From Muricea muricata (Eukaryota > Cnidaria > Anthozoa > Malacalcyonacea > Plexauridae), in the NCBI GenBank assembly GCA_963855995.1, contig OY979731.1, forward strand, positions 1,823,001 through 1,887,000: a stretch of 64,000 bases of DNA, written 5' to 3'. Of this stretch, positions 46,801 to 56,402 are shown one piece after another (the first letter of the stretch is position 1; each line of letters begins with the position of its first letter). The translations under genes were made by a program, and so were the position numbers. A model generated the notes under the pieces. That model was given only the letters and a program-made list of their open reading frames with translations. It did no database searches and was not told the origin of the DNA.

Positions 46801-49800
46801 ATGATGAATTTGTCTCGACTGTTCCCGGTGAATTCCGACATGTTTATGATTTCCACTCGAATTCATACACATTTACCCTCAGGCAAAGTGCCACATCCTG
46901 TCCCCACTTATCCCCACATACCTCGTTCCGAGATTTGAGGATAAACCAGAACATAAAAGCGACGACTACAGACAGTAAAGTAAGAACACCAGAACCAAGC
47001 AAGAATGATCCTCGACAAACAACCACAAACAGAACTCCCGCAATGACTAGCACGGCGAACAATCCCCCCAGCTTTTTCTCGTCTCTCGAATTCTTCATAA
47101 CGCTCGCCGTCAGCGCCTGGAAGCGCTCAAGAGCCGCTCTTTTTTTCGCGTCCTTCTGTTCGTCATCTTGTCGGATTTCCTGCAGTATTTTCTCCGTGGA
47201 CAGGTCGACTCCTTCCCCGTCGATAATGTCTCGTAATTTCTGCTCGAGTTTCTTGATGAGCTTGTCTTTCTGCTGTAGAATGCCTTCGTTTGTCCTTAAT
47301 TTCGCTTTCAATTGTTTTCCTTCTTCAGTCAGTGTTTTCCTCATTTCAGTCAAAGCTTCGACCGTTTTAGCTTTTTCTGCCAACTCTAGCCCGAGTTCCT
47401 TCGTTGCTTCAGGATCCCGCGCGGTCGTCGTGCCCGACCTCCCTTCTTTCGACCCGGTCCTTTTCGCGAGCTCGTTTTTCTCGACAGTTTCCGACGCGAC
47501 CCGAACAATCAACTGCTCAACGGTTTTCCTCAAGCTTTGATTTTCCTCGTAAATATCACCGACCGCCTTGGACAGTGCGTCGTTCGCCTCCCCCGGTTTT
47601 AAAATCTTTCTGCACCCTCCTGTCTCCTTCCATATAAGGTAACCCAAGGTCGTGAGGTAGAGTAGGACACACGTCATCACCACGTGCGTCGGAAATTGAC
47701 TGAAAAGAACCGGGACGGAAATCAGAATCAAAATCAGCGATATCCAGCTATAATTCCAGATAACGTCTTGTTTCTTGTTCAACGGTCCAGTATTTTTACC
47801 AAAAATACCGTCTTTATGCTTTTTTTCTTTTCCTTGCATTAGTTTCAGACATTCTTGTTCGATATCTGCATCGTTTTCGAAATTTTTCGTCTCTTTTCCG
47901 ATGTTGTATTCAAGCTCAATCAGACGGCGCATGTCCTCTACACTGCCGCTCACTCCATGTTTTATGTCGATTGCAGGCTCGTGTATGAGTTTCCCCTTGA
48001 GTTCTTGAACCTCGTTTTGATACACGGCAATGACTTCTTCACCTAAGAAGAAATGGTATTATTTATAAACTTTCATGTAACTCGCTCGTCAACTCTCGTC
48101 AACTCTCATGCAACTCTTGTACTCATTTGACCAGGACATGAGAGTTGAGAAAACTCTCGTACAAACTCTTGTTTGTCAACTCTCATCAACTCTCATGCAA
48201 CTCTTGTTCTCGTTTGACCAGGACATGAGAGTTGAGAAAACTCTCGTACAAACTCTCGCTTGTCAACTCTCATCAACTCTCATGCAACTCTTGTTCTCGT
48301 TTCACTAGGACATGAGAGTTGAGAAAACTCTCATACAAACTCTCGCTTGTCAACTCATCGTTTCTCGTGTACCTTCAGATATCAGTTTTCTCATCATGTC
48401 CTTTTCTTCTTTCTTGGCTTGCATGACTTCGTCCAACTCCGCTTTCAAATCATCCACTTCTCGCGTCTTCTCCTCCAGTTTATCTCGGACTCCTTCAAGA
48501 ACTTCCACATCTTCCTTCAAGCTTTCATTTTCCTGCTTCAATCGTTCCCGCGATTGTTCAATGGCCCGAATTTCCTCCACGTATCGCTCTTCTTCACTCC
48601 AGAATTTCTGTTCAATGTCCTCGCTCAGCCTTTTGTCATTCAACCTGGAAATAAACAAGACAACTCGTGTATTCTTTTTATACTATCTCATTTTATGTCA
48701 TAGAAAGCTGCTGTACAACTAGACACGTAAAACGCACAACAAACTCGCAACAAGTCTGTTCGCAAGCTGTTGACAAGTTCGCACTGCTTGTTTTAAGTTA
48801 AAAGAAACAAATTCCGAAAAATAAAGTCATCTGGCAATTCAAGATATGAATAAAATAAGACAAACAATTGAAACTGTAAACTTTCGACTTTATTTCAAAA
48901 TTTACAGTTTCAGTTGTTTGTCTTGTCGAGATGACTTTATTTTTCGGAATTTGTTTCTTTTTATATTTTCTTAAATTGTCGGCTGGCTGTGGTTTTTGTT
49001 TCAAGTTGTTGGAACAAGTTTGGAACAAGCTTGATGGGACTGTCAGATTTGTTACGAGGTTGTTGCAACAAGACTGATACAGTCATGATATAGCAATATT
49101 GTTACAGTCTTGTGTTGTCAACTTTGTGACAATCTTGTTACAACAGGTCTGTATCAGAGTTGTTAGGACATCCTTGTAACAGGTGTGATTTTCCCGTCAA
49201 GCTTGTTACAAGTTGTTCCAAACTTGTTGACAATCAGTTCCAACACAACTTGTTGCCAGATTTGCTACTAGTTTTGAGACTGAAAAAAAATAGTTTCTAA
49301 TTTGTTTTTAATTCAAACAAGTTGTTAGCTCTTAAAATGCGGCGTTTGACCCAGTTTTGAGAGAGATTACCTTGCTTTCTTTTGCGATTCGAGCTTGTCA
49401 CTTAACTCTTTAACGGCTTCTTGTAGCGTCTCTTTTTCTTCACTCATCCTCTTGGCTTTCGCTTCATTCTCTTTCAGCGTTTCTTCCTTCTGCATTCGTT
49501 CATCTTTTAAGTTTTCTTCTAGCTCAAGAACTTGTTGTTTCAACTTCTTGCATTCATGGTCATGGCGACGTTTCTCTTTCATGAATTCGGCCTGGTGTTG
49601 TTTTCGTGCCATTTCGCGGATGCTTTTTGGGTCGTTGGTTTTGTTGGCTTCTTTTTCGCGTCTCAATTCACCTTGTAATTCATTCATTTCTTTGTCTTTT
49701 TCCGCGACCAGCTTTGCTTCTTCCTCGATGTAATCTTTGACCTAAAATTTTGTTTAGATATAAATTAAGCTATATTTTCTTCTCTTATTGCTCGGGTGTT

Positions 49801-52800
49801 AGTACTTATAAACAAACTGGCGAAAGTTGTACGTGTAGTACAACACAGTCAATCGTATTGTAAATAGCTTGTGAAATTCTTTGTCTTAATAAATCTGTTG
49901 GCCAAGTAATATGAGGTTTACTTAAGATAGAATACCTCTAATAAATCGGAATTAAGATTCTTAATTTTGGCATCTTTTTCTGCTATTGTTTCCTTCATAA
50001 CAGCCATTTCCATCAATATTGTTCTCTCGCGTTCTTCCACTTCATTCTCCCGTCTTTTCATTTCGTTTTCCATTAGTTCCAACTGTTTTCTTTGCAACAA
50101 AATATCTTCTTCAACTCCGTGGACCTTCTTCTCTTTCCACTCAACCTGCAAGGGAAAAAACAGGGTGGAAGTTGCAAACTGTTCCATTGTCTTTTCATTG
50201 TTTTAAAAATCTCACTGTTTTTCATGTCGTCCAGTCATAATCCAGAGATCAGAATGTTCCATTGTCTTTTCATTGTTTTGAAAATCTCACTGTTCTCCAT
50301 GTCACCCAGTCATGATCCAGTGATGAGAATGTTCCATTGTCTTTTCATTATTTTGAAAATCTCACTGTTCTCCATGTCACTCAGTCATGATCCAGTCATC
50401 AGAATGTTCCATTGTCTTTTCGCTTATTTCAAGGACGATGACGAACTTAAAGAACTATCCAGTTACCTCTTTTCGTACATCATCTTTTTCTCGCTTGTGT
50501 CTTTTAATTTCTTTATCTTTTTGATCAATTGTCTTGCAGTGCTGGTCAATCTGGTCTTTAAGATCCTGTACTAAGCTGTCTTTCTCGTTCACTTGTCGTT
50601 CATACGATTCCAAATCATACATTTGAGACTCTAGGAGAATCTGGCGAACATATAAAATAATACAAAGTCAGACCAGCGTAATTTTATATAAAAAAGTTTT
50701 CAACTTTTAGTAACAACAGTAGTAAAACTACTTTAGAAGAAAGTCTTTTAAATCGATTCAATGGATCACCTTTTCTTCTTCTATGGCTTTTTGCAGCGTA
50801 GCCAACTGATCATCTTTGAAACTAATCTGTGTTCGTAGATCGCTGTTCAATGCTTCCAATTTTGTAACCTGTGGTGAGAATGGCGGAGTTCATTTGTTCT
50901 CATATTTGTATCCAAATTGCATTCACTGTTGTTTTCATCAACTTGCATCAAGTCTGCGAATTCAGACTTGATACAAGTTTACAGTTACTGCAAGTTGTTA
51001 AACCTTGTGGATAATAAAATCTTGAGGATCAACTTGCGGCAGACTTGTGATCATCAAGCCGGAGCAAGCGATGTGAACGCATCCTGATATCGGCTTGATG
51101 ACTGCAAGTAACAAGCCTGCAGCAGACTTGCTGCAATTTGCGCGTTTTCGACTGGGTAACTCAACTACATTCACTAGAAGTTGCACTTTGTCATTTACCA
51201 GCTAACACGAAGGGTACTAACTGACATGGAATGTCATAATATGTCTATCCTAACCTCGTATTCTTTCTCTTCCAAAGTGTTCGCAATGAACTGCAAATCT
51301 TCGCTTGATTTCCTCAAATATTCCAACTCTTGTTCCCTTCGTTCCAAGTTATTCTTGACCACGTTCAATTCACTTCTCAACTCTTTCATCTTCTCATCTT
51401 TTCCTTGTAGTTCTCGTTGAAGATCATTGACATCATTCCTCACCAGTTCAGTCTTCAATTCATTCACAAGACGAGTTAGGCTCGCTATTTTCTCCTGTTG
51501 ACTTTGAGCGTCTTCAACTTTCTCTTCTAGACTTTTGTCCAACTCAGCAACTCGTTCGATCGCCTCTTCGGCGTTAGCTTTGAAATCGTTCATGACTTTG
51601 TCCTTTATCCAAACTTTTTCTTGAAACTCTTTCAGAACCTGGAAGCAGAAAAGATCTCGTTAAATTCTTTATTAGTTTAACTTGCGCGCAAATTGAGATC
51701 CGATGTACACGCTTAAAAATCTCACAATGTGAAATAAAGGTTTTGAGTGACTGATAAAACCCAGAAATAATGTTCACGTTAAAGTCACTCTTTGTGTCTT
51801 AGAAGTTCAATTTATCGGTGTCATTGCTTTTTATGCCTTCGTGCGGCAGTTCAAAACTGATAGTACAACCGATATACAGACCTGTTGTCACAAAAATGAC
51901 AGCACAAGGCTGTGACAATATTGTTATATCATGACTGTATCAGTCTTGTTGAAACAACCTTGCAACAGGTCCGATAGTCCCCTCAAGCTTGATACAAGTT
52001 CTTAACACCTTGTTCCAAACTTGTTTCAACAACTTGAAACAAACGGAACTTGTCAACAGTTTGTGAACAAAGTTGTTTGTAGGTGTAGTGTAGCTGTGTC
52101 TTCTCGTCTCATACGAACAGATTCTAATACCTTCTCTTTTTCCTGAAGCTCGTTTTCTTTTTCTTCCATCCTGTCTTTCAACCTGTTGTGCATTTCAGTG
52201 AGTTCCCTATACTTTCTTTCGAGCTCTTTGAAGTGTCTGTTCTGTCGAGAATATTGATGTAATTTTACACGGAGTTCCTCTTTTGTTTCTCCTAGTTCGC
52301 GTTTCACCTGGTCGTGCTTTACTTTGATTTCATCATAACCTGCGATAAACAAGAGTATTCAAAAATGACGTGTTTAAATAGTGGACAGGGTTGGTTGAAT
52401 GTAGCTCCTAACTGCTCCTAGCATCGTAGCTGTGCTCCATGATCGCACATGAGTCATAGGGTTGAGTCATGAGGCGGTCATTAACTAAAACGGTCGCTAG
52501 TATGACATACTTGAACCGACCTTATCGCGTAGTTCAGTTGGCAAAGCATTGGGCTAGCATTCCAGAGGTCGTAAGTTCGATTCCGGCCGCGTTCGGGCAT
52601 ATTTTTCAGCTTGCTCCGTGTGGATATAAGCTCAGAGTACAAGCAGAAAATAGAGCTATTCATACCTCTGCGATATTCATCAAATTTCTCCTTCATTTTA
52701 TCATGGTCGTCTTTAAATTTGCTCGCAGCTCTCCTTTCTTTGTCTATTTGAGACTTGGCTTCCACCGTTTCTTTCTTCTGTTCTTCTGCTTTGCTCTGCG

Positions 52801-54451
52801 CTTGTTCCTGCTCGCTTTTCATGTTCTTCAATTGCAGTTTAACATCGTTCAAAAGTCGCTTGCTTACGTCAGCGTCCCTCTTCATGCGCTGAAAGTCTTG
52901 CCTGAAGAAAGGTTCAAAAATTCAAAACTAAATTAACTCTATTTATACTGGATAGCTCTATCAGTTCTAAACTGTTCTTCCTAGGGGTCAAGTAAGGCTC
53001 ATCTCTTATTGATCCAGTATTACTACAGGAGAAAACCTAAACTAAACTAACTTTATTCATACTGGATAGCTCTATTAGTTCTAAACTGTTCTTCCTAGAG
53101 GTCCAGCAAGGATCATCTCTAATTGATTCAGTATTACTACAGGAGGAAACCTAAACTAAACTAACTTTATTTTTACTGGATAGCTCTGTCAGTTCTAAAC
53201 TGTTCTTCCTAGAGGTCCAGTAAGGATAATCTCTTATTGATCCAGTGTTACTACAGGAGGAAACCTAAACTAAACCAACTTTATTTATGCTGGATAGCTC
53301 TATGTGTTTTAAACTGTTCTTCCTAGAGATCCAATAAGGTTCATCTGTTTTTAACGCAGTGTACTTGATTTCTTTCAAAGTGTTCTAATTGAAAAGATAA
53401 TTTCATTGAGTAGTTAATTAGCTATTTAATAAACTAATTACGAACTTTAATTTCTCTCGTTGTTCTTTCAGCTGTTCTATCTCTCGTTCACATTCTCCGA
53501 GATTAAACTTCCACATATCAATTTCCGTTTCCATTTTTTCTTTATTTTTCCTTTCCTGTTGCAACTCATCGCTCAGCTCGTTATTCCTTCTGCTTTGGAT
53601 ATCAATTGTCGCCTTGAGTGACGTCACTTCCGTGTCTCGCGGTGATATGCCTTCACGCGTGGGCTTTACGTCATTTCCACTCTCACCGGACGCGTCCTTC
53701 AGCTTTGCCGCCATGAAATTGAGCTCTGACGTTTGTTCGTTCATTTGACGGATAAGGTTTCGTATCGTGTCCTCTTGCTTGGAAACGAGTTCATCCCTTT
53801 GACAGATAAAAGTGAACTTAGATATAGCCTGCCGCAAACCAGTTACTCGTGCACGTTAGCTCAGCCGATAGCGCACCGTGTGCGAGGTTTATGCTTCATG
53901 CAACCTTTTCTTTCGTATCAAACATGTTTGATGTGGAAGAAAAGTTTGCCCGAGGGGTCGGTTTTACAAAAGGTGAAATAGGGCTATACAGCGGATAGTG
54001 ATTTTTTCAAACTTTACAAACATGTTCAGTAACTAGTAAAACCCATATTAAAGTTCAGCATTTTCGAGTTGAAGTCACTTTTATCTCTTGCAAGTTCAAT
54101 GTTCCTGGTGTTATTGCTTTTTATGCTTTCTGCCGCAGTTGAAACTCCGGCGGATAACGCTATATACCTTTCCTACAACCGACCTTGGTGCTTACCTTTC
54201 TTCATGCCGTTTCTGTAGTTCGGATATTTTCAAATCTTTATCAGCTAACACATTTTTAAGTAAGGAGTTTTTCTTCTGATACTTCGCTAAAGTCCATCTT
54301 AGACGTTTGTTTTCCCGCAGTAACGGTTCTATTAGTTCATTGTCGCTCGATTGATACTCGTCGTCTGAATCCGAAGACATTATTGTTCCGGTGTAACTCA
54401 AGGCTCCCTCGCGGGGCCACGGAAGATGAAGCTAGCTTTGGTTTAAATTGT
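37899..54451 (-). CDS. Giant coiled-coil, multi-hairpin membrane protein with C-terminal F5/8C-like domain, 22 coding exons, about 2,145 aa
   Basis: Coding exons in transcript order: 54380-54196, 53796-53442, 52888-52666, 52339-52131, 51638-51255, 50868-50770, 50640-50467, 50145-49936, 49741-49371, 48644-48373, 48042-46877, 45767-45601, 45256-44759, 44574-44358, 43587-43453, 42710-42357, 42285-42079, 40939-40629, 40555-40257, 40010-39930, 39574-39318, 38162-37899 (stop TAA). Every junction matches in phase and the sum is 6,438 nt. The ATG at 54380 is the first after an in-frame TAG in the same exon, which begins at an acceptor at 54451. The N-terminus is acidic (SSDSDDEYQSSD) with no signal peptide. 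Coiled coil covers about residues 20-900. Hydrophobic pairs follow at about 927-965, 1152-1193, 1386-1421 and 1440-1480, separated by charged helices. A second coiled coil runs about 1485-1910, then an acidic linker. Residues 1972-2145 read as a galactose-binding-like (discoidin/F5/8C-like) fold: WLGTSGGTEEWKNP, NQWWKIDFG, LPSAYTLQ, LRNWVLEGSRDGKVW. I know no family with this whole architecture. Introns carry minisatellites. Confidence 0.85.
38195..39268 (+). repeat. 90-bp minisatellite, array 3
   Basis: About 12 units like array 2, some shortened, with a recurring longer module containing GCTTGCCAACTATGATCAAC then TTTTATCGTTTGACCAGGAC. It fills the last intron of the giant coiled-coil gene, between exons ending 39318 and starting 38162. 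Confidence 0.95.
39595..39925. repeat. Word-repeat element, family C
   Basis: Words such as ACAACTTGT, ACAAGTTGTT, TTGTTGACAAG and AACAAGTCTG in both orientations, in the intron between exons 20 and 21 of the giant gene. It ends within a few bases of the exon 20 donor. Confidence 0.6.
41045..42062 (+). repeat. 90-bp minisatellite, array 4
   Basis: About 11 units (CAACTCTCATGCAACTCTTG; GACCAGGACATGAGAGTTGA), some with the variant GACCAGCACACGAGAGTTGA. The array stops about 17 bp from the donor of exon 17 of the giant gene (42079). Confidence 0.95.
42795..43395. repeat. Word-repeat element, family C, with inverted ends and 3 internal tandem units
   Basis: Ends are inverted: GTTAACAACTTGTAACAAGC...TTGATGGGACTGTCAGAC on the left and GTCTGATAGTCCCATCAAGC...TTGTCACAAGTTGTTAAC on the right. 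Inside, units of about 115 bp repeat GATACAGTCATGATATAACA, GCCTTGTGTTGTCAACTTTG and TGTATCAGACTTGTTAC. Related copies lie at 48985-49265 and 51865-52080. It is intronic in the giant gene. Confidence 0.75.
43679..44263. mobile_element. Inverted-repeat element, 585 bp, Tc1/mariner-like ends
   Basis: Begins CAGGGTGTATCAAAAAAAAG and ends with the complement TTTTTTTGATACACCCTG, flanked by TATA (or TA) on both sides. The arms extend about 190 bp (GGTAATCGAACTTTG...AAAGCCTGGTC). CAGGGTGT-type termini with a TA target are common in Tc1/mariner MITEs. There is no transposase frame. It is intronic in the giant coiled-coil gene. Confidence 0.65.
44272..44340 (+). repeat. 8-bp tandem repeat (AGTTAGTA)n
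   Basis: About eight perfect copies of AAGTTAGT, immediately beside the 585-bp inverted-repeat element and about 18 bp from the donor of exon 14 of the giant gene (44358). Confidence 0.95.
44605..44720 (+). repeat. Single 92-bp repeat unit (same as CRK intron 8)
   Basis: TTAAGCATGGTTAGATCATG, CAGAGGTAGTACATGTTCTT and GAATGTGAGCTATCTTAAAA match the 17555-17990 units almost exactly, 27 kb away. Confidence 0.85.
45285..45560 (+). repeat. tRNA-like SINE, family 1
   Basis: GGAGCAAGCGCCTTTCATCT, CTGAGATCGTGGGTTTGATC, TTTCCTCCCACAGGGAATG and GAGATTAGCTCCTAACTGAT. It is intronic in the giant gene, starting about 25 bp upstream of the acceptor of exon 13 on the minus strand. Confidence 0.8.
45985..46590. 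repeat. Diverged fold-back element with TGCCGTCGTGA-type words
   Basis: Left half has CCGCGGCAAAAAACTGCCGT, TTTCACGACGGCAATAGCGG and TTCACGGCGGCATTATTTTG. Right half has ATTCACGTAGGCAAAAAAGT, GCCGTCGTGATATGC and GAATGCCGCCGCGAATTTC, in inverted arrangement. It is intronic in the giant gene; class unknown. Confidence 0.5.
46608..46812. repeat. Pair of inverted tRNA-like sequences
   Basis: AGGTCCTCCGGCAGGAATCG at 46611 and CGATCACTGCCGGAGGACCT at about 46785 face each other. Each arm carries a B-box-like GGTTCGAT(T/C) and the block GCAAAGGCCTRGGTTCGAT. It is either two head-to-head tRNA-like SINE heads or one fold-back element built from them. It lies about 65 bp from the donor of giant-gene exon 11. 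Confidence 0.6.
48075..48357 (+). repeat. 90-bp minisatellite, array 5
   Basis: About three units (CAACTCTCATGCAACTCTTG; GACCAGGACATGAGAGTTGA) filling the intron between giant-gene exons 10 and 11 and ending about 16 bp from the exon 10 donor (48373). Confidence 0.95.
48806..48963. repeat. Perfect hairpin element, about 158 bp
   Basis: AAACAAATTCCGAAAAATAA and AGTCATCT on the left match AGATGACTTTATTTTTCGGA on the right; the inner arms AAACAATTGAAACTGTAAA and TTTACAGTTTCAGTTGTTT also pair. MITE-like, intronic in the giant gene. Confidence 0.75.
48985..49265. repeat. Word-repeat element, family C
   Basis: Starts GGAACAAGTTTGGAACAAGC...TTGATGGGACTGTCAGAT and ends GTCAAGCTTGTTACAAGTTG...TTCCAAACTTGTTGAC, an inverted-ended element related to 42795-43395 but with one internal unit. 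It is intronic in the giant gene. Confidence 0.7.
50180..50425 (+). repeat. 75-bp tandem repeat, about 3.2 units
   Basis: CCATTGTCTTTTCATT recurs at about 50184, 50259, 50334 and 50409 (period 75 bp), with AAAATCTCACTGTTCTCCAT and GTCACCCAGTCATGATCCAG. The same repeat occurs at 32913-33055. It is intronic in the giant gene. Confidence 0.9.
50925..51145. repeat. Word-repeat element, family A (inverted relative to 3189 and 18465)
   Basis: ACTTGCATCAAGTCTG, GCAAGCGATGTGAACGCATC, CTGATATCGGCTTGATGACT and GTAACAAGCCTGCAGCAGAC. It is intronic in the giant gene, between exons 5 and 6. Confidence 0.7.
51865..52080. repeat. Word-repeat element, family C, partial
   Basis: TGACAGCACAAGGCTGTGAC, AATATTGTTATATCATGACT, GTATCAGTCTTGTTGAAACA and CCTCAAGCTTGATACAAGTT match the right half of 42795-43395. 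It is intronic in the giant gene. Confidence 0.65.
52378..52470 (+). repeat. tRNA-like SINE, family 1, fragment
   Basis: GTGGACAGGGTTGGTTGAAT, GTAGCTCCTAACTGCTCCTA and ATCGTAGCTGTGCTCCATGA: the middle part of family 1, joined directly to the family 2 copy that follows. Confidence 0.6.
52495..52662 (+). repeat. tRNA-like SINE, family 2, best copy
   Basis: CGTAGTTCAGTTGGCAAAGC (A-box-like), GAGGTCGTAAGTTCGATTCC (B-box-like), then GGCATATTTTTCAGCTTGCT and GTGTGGATATAAGCTCAGAG. It ends at the donor of giant-gene exon 3 (minus strand). Confidence 0.7.
52925..53350 (-). repeat. 113/123-bp minisatellite, about 4 units, inverted
   Basis: GGATAGCTCTATCAGTTCTA, AACTGTTCTTCCTAGAGGTC, CAGTAAGGATCATCTCTTAT and ACTACAGGAGGAAACCTAAA: the reverse complement of the ILVBL and p47 intron arrays. 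It fills the intron between giant-gene exons 2 and 3. Confidence 0.9.
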
Positions 54452-54859
54452 CTGAAAAAAAAAGGGATATAACTGAAGTTATTGCAGACGTTATTCCAGT
54501 TATATAAACTGATTTTTGCGGTTTTGCTGGTCGAGAACTTCAGAGATAAGCATTTGTTTTTTCTTTGTTTGAGAATGTTTAACTATCGTAGTCTTTCGTT
54601 GTGAAAAGGAAATAATTCTCTTGTTAGATAACTAGGAAAAGAGAGTTCATATAATTTATTGAGCTATCTTGTGTAAATAGAGATTGCAATGGGATTGTTG
54701 CTATGCTAAGTTCTAAAGCAACAGGTTGATTGTTTTGCGGTATAACCTTGGATAAACGACATGTTCAAAATTAACATTGGCTATATATAAATTGTTTTGC
54801 TGCCCTATTTCTTTGCTTGTCCTGTAAAAGTTGTGCGAAAGATGCTAAAGCTTTTATTT

Positions 54860-55080
54860 TCACCCGAGAAACATGGATGGGAAACAATGTTTCCTGATTT
54901 TTCCATGCACTTTGCATCCAGCCATTGAGCCTGACCAGGAAACAATGTTTCCTGGTTTGTCAACCTTCCTTCATGAAACATAACGAGGAAGCATTGTTTC
55001 CTGGTTTGCCCACCTTCAGGAAACATGGCTAGGGAACAATGTTTCCCGGTTTGTCCGTCTTTCGGAACAATATAACTACA
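54860..55080. repeat. Word-repeat, family D (GGAAACAATGTTTCC)
   Basis: The near-palindrome GGAAACAATGTTTCCTG or a variant occurs four times about 50 bp apart, with CATG-linked half-words (GAAACATGG, CATGAAACAT, GGAAACATGG) between. No ORF of note. Confidence 0.75.
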
Positions 55081-55607
55081 ATTTGCAGCTAAGTTAGCTT
55101 CAAGTTTACCCGAATTACGAAATACAAGCGCTTACTGCAGTTATTTTAACAATTTAATGTGTTTTTTTTCTTAGGCAGCATCTACATATCAGGACAAGTT
55201 TTGAGAGAATTACGAGCTTCAAGCCAACTAAGGACAAAATACGCAAATCTTCTAAGATAAGTTTGCATTTAACAGTATTATAGAAGTTTTAATTCTATGT
55301 GAAATCACAAATCTCGCTGGCAAAGAACGCACCTGTTTTAGAGACCTCGATGATGCTTTTGAATCTTCATTCAGACATGTTTAAACAACCTTAATAGCTT
55401 CCAGTGATTTGCATGCGTTTTCGAAGCGTCCTGGACGGGTTGTGTGGTGAATTATTAATTAGCGTCGTCTTGTGTGGTTCAGACTCTATTCCTGCCAATT
55501 CGTGTGCGTGCATTTCGAAATACGGGGTCATAAAGACCCGTACTTTGCTCCTAAAATATCAGAAAGGATTTAAACTGCTTTCAACGTAGAAATTCAAAAG
55601 AATAGAC

Positions 55608-55764
55608 TCGGTTCAGATTTGACTTTTACTGTCCCTACCGCTACCTTTCCTCGAATTTTGAGCAATTTTATTGGTTAATGGGTAAGGTCTGGCACAGCTG
55701 ATTGGCTAAAAGACAGAACAAAGTGGTAGTGAAGGCATTGGAAGTCAAATCTGAAGCAAATTCT
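55608..55764. repeat. Small fold-back element, related to 9079-9236
   Basis: Left arm TTCAGATTTGACTTTTACTG...CCTACCGCTACC, right arm AAGTGGTAGTGAAGGC...GAAGTCAAATCTGAAG, with a central CAATTTTATTGGTTAATGGG. Confidence 0.6.
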
Positions 55765-56029
55765 TTGATATATACGGGATGTTATACGCTTTACTTGAAG
55801 AATTACGCTGTAATTCTTCACTTTAAATACATTGCTGGTTTCCGGTTGTTTAAAAGACGGTTAAGCAAATTTTGAAGGTCATTCCTATAGCAGCTTGTTT
55901 GTAATTTTGGAAATATTTCGTCAGAAATCTTGTGTGGATCAATAGTAGATTTGGTTTCTTAAGTTTTGAAATTAAAATAGACAACAAAACGAGTGGCTTA
56001 GCACAGTCTTTATTTTGTGGTTAGAAGAA

Positions 56030-56385
56030 CCGGCTGCTGGATTTTGGATTTACATATTTTAAACAAGAACAGCGATGTTTATTTGAGACTATGGAATTTT
56101 AAAACTTCTTTTGGGTAGAGCAAAGCTAAAAACCAACGGTGAATGTCTTGACTTCAGAAATACCGCTGTTGCATGTTTGTTAAATAGGGTATATACTAAA
56201 ACATTCAATGGTGTTTCGACCTTGTTTAGCCCCTGGAAGAAATTTTAAAAGTCGATAGTCCCACAGATATTGCTGTTCTTGTTTAAAATATGTAAATACG
56301 AAGTCCTGGAATATATTCAAAGTGAAGTTACAGAGTTCCAAAGTAAAGCGTATCAGCCCGTATCATGGATGCACGTCAAGTTTCT
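56030..56385. repeat. Interspersed repeat shared with CRK intron (16430-17110)
   Basis: AACTTCTTTTGGGTAGAGCA, GCTAAAAACCAACGGTGAAT and GAGTTCCAAAGTAAAGCGTA match the CRK intron copy. The two ends are partly inverted to each other (AACAGCGATG / TGCTGTTCTTG). Confidence 0.45.
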
Positions 56386-56402
56386 TCTGAAATCGAGCAA
56401 AA

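Noticed and set aside
46692-47540. 282-codon plus-strand frame
   Set aside because: Antisense shadow of exon 11 of the giant coiled-coil gene; serine/phenylalanine-rich composition mirrors the sense lysine/glutamate codons.
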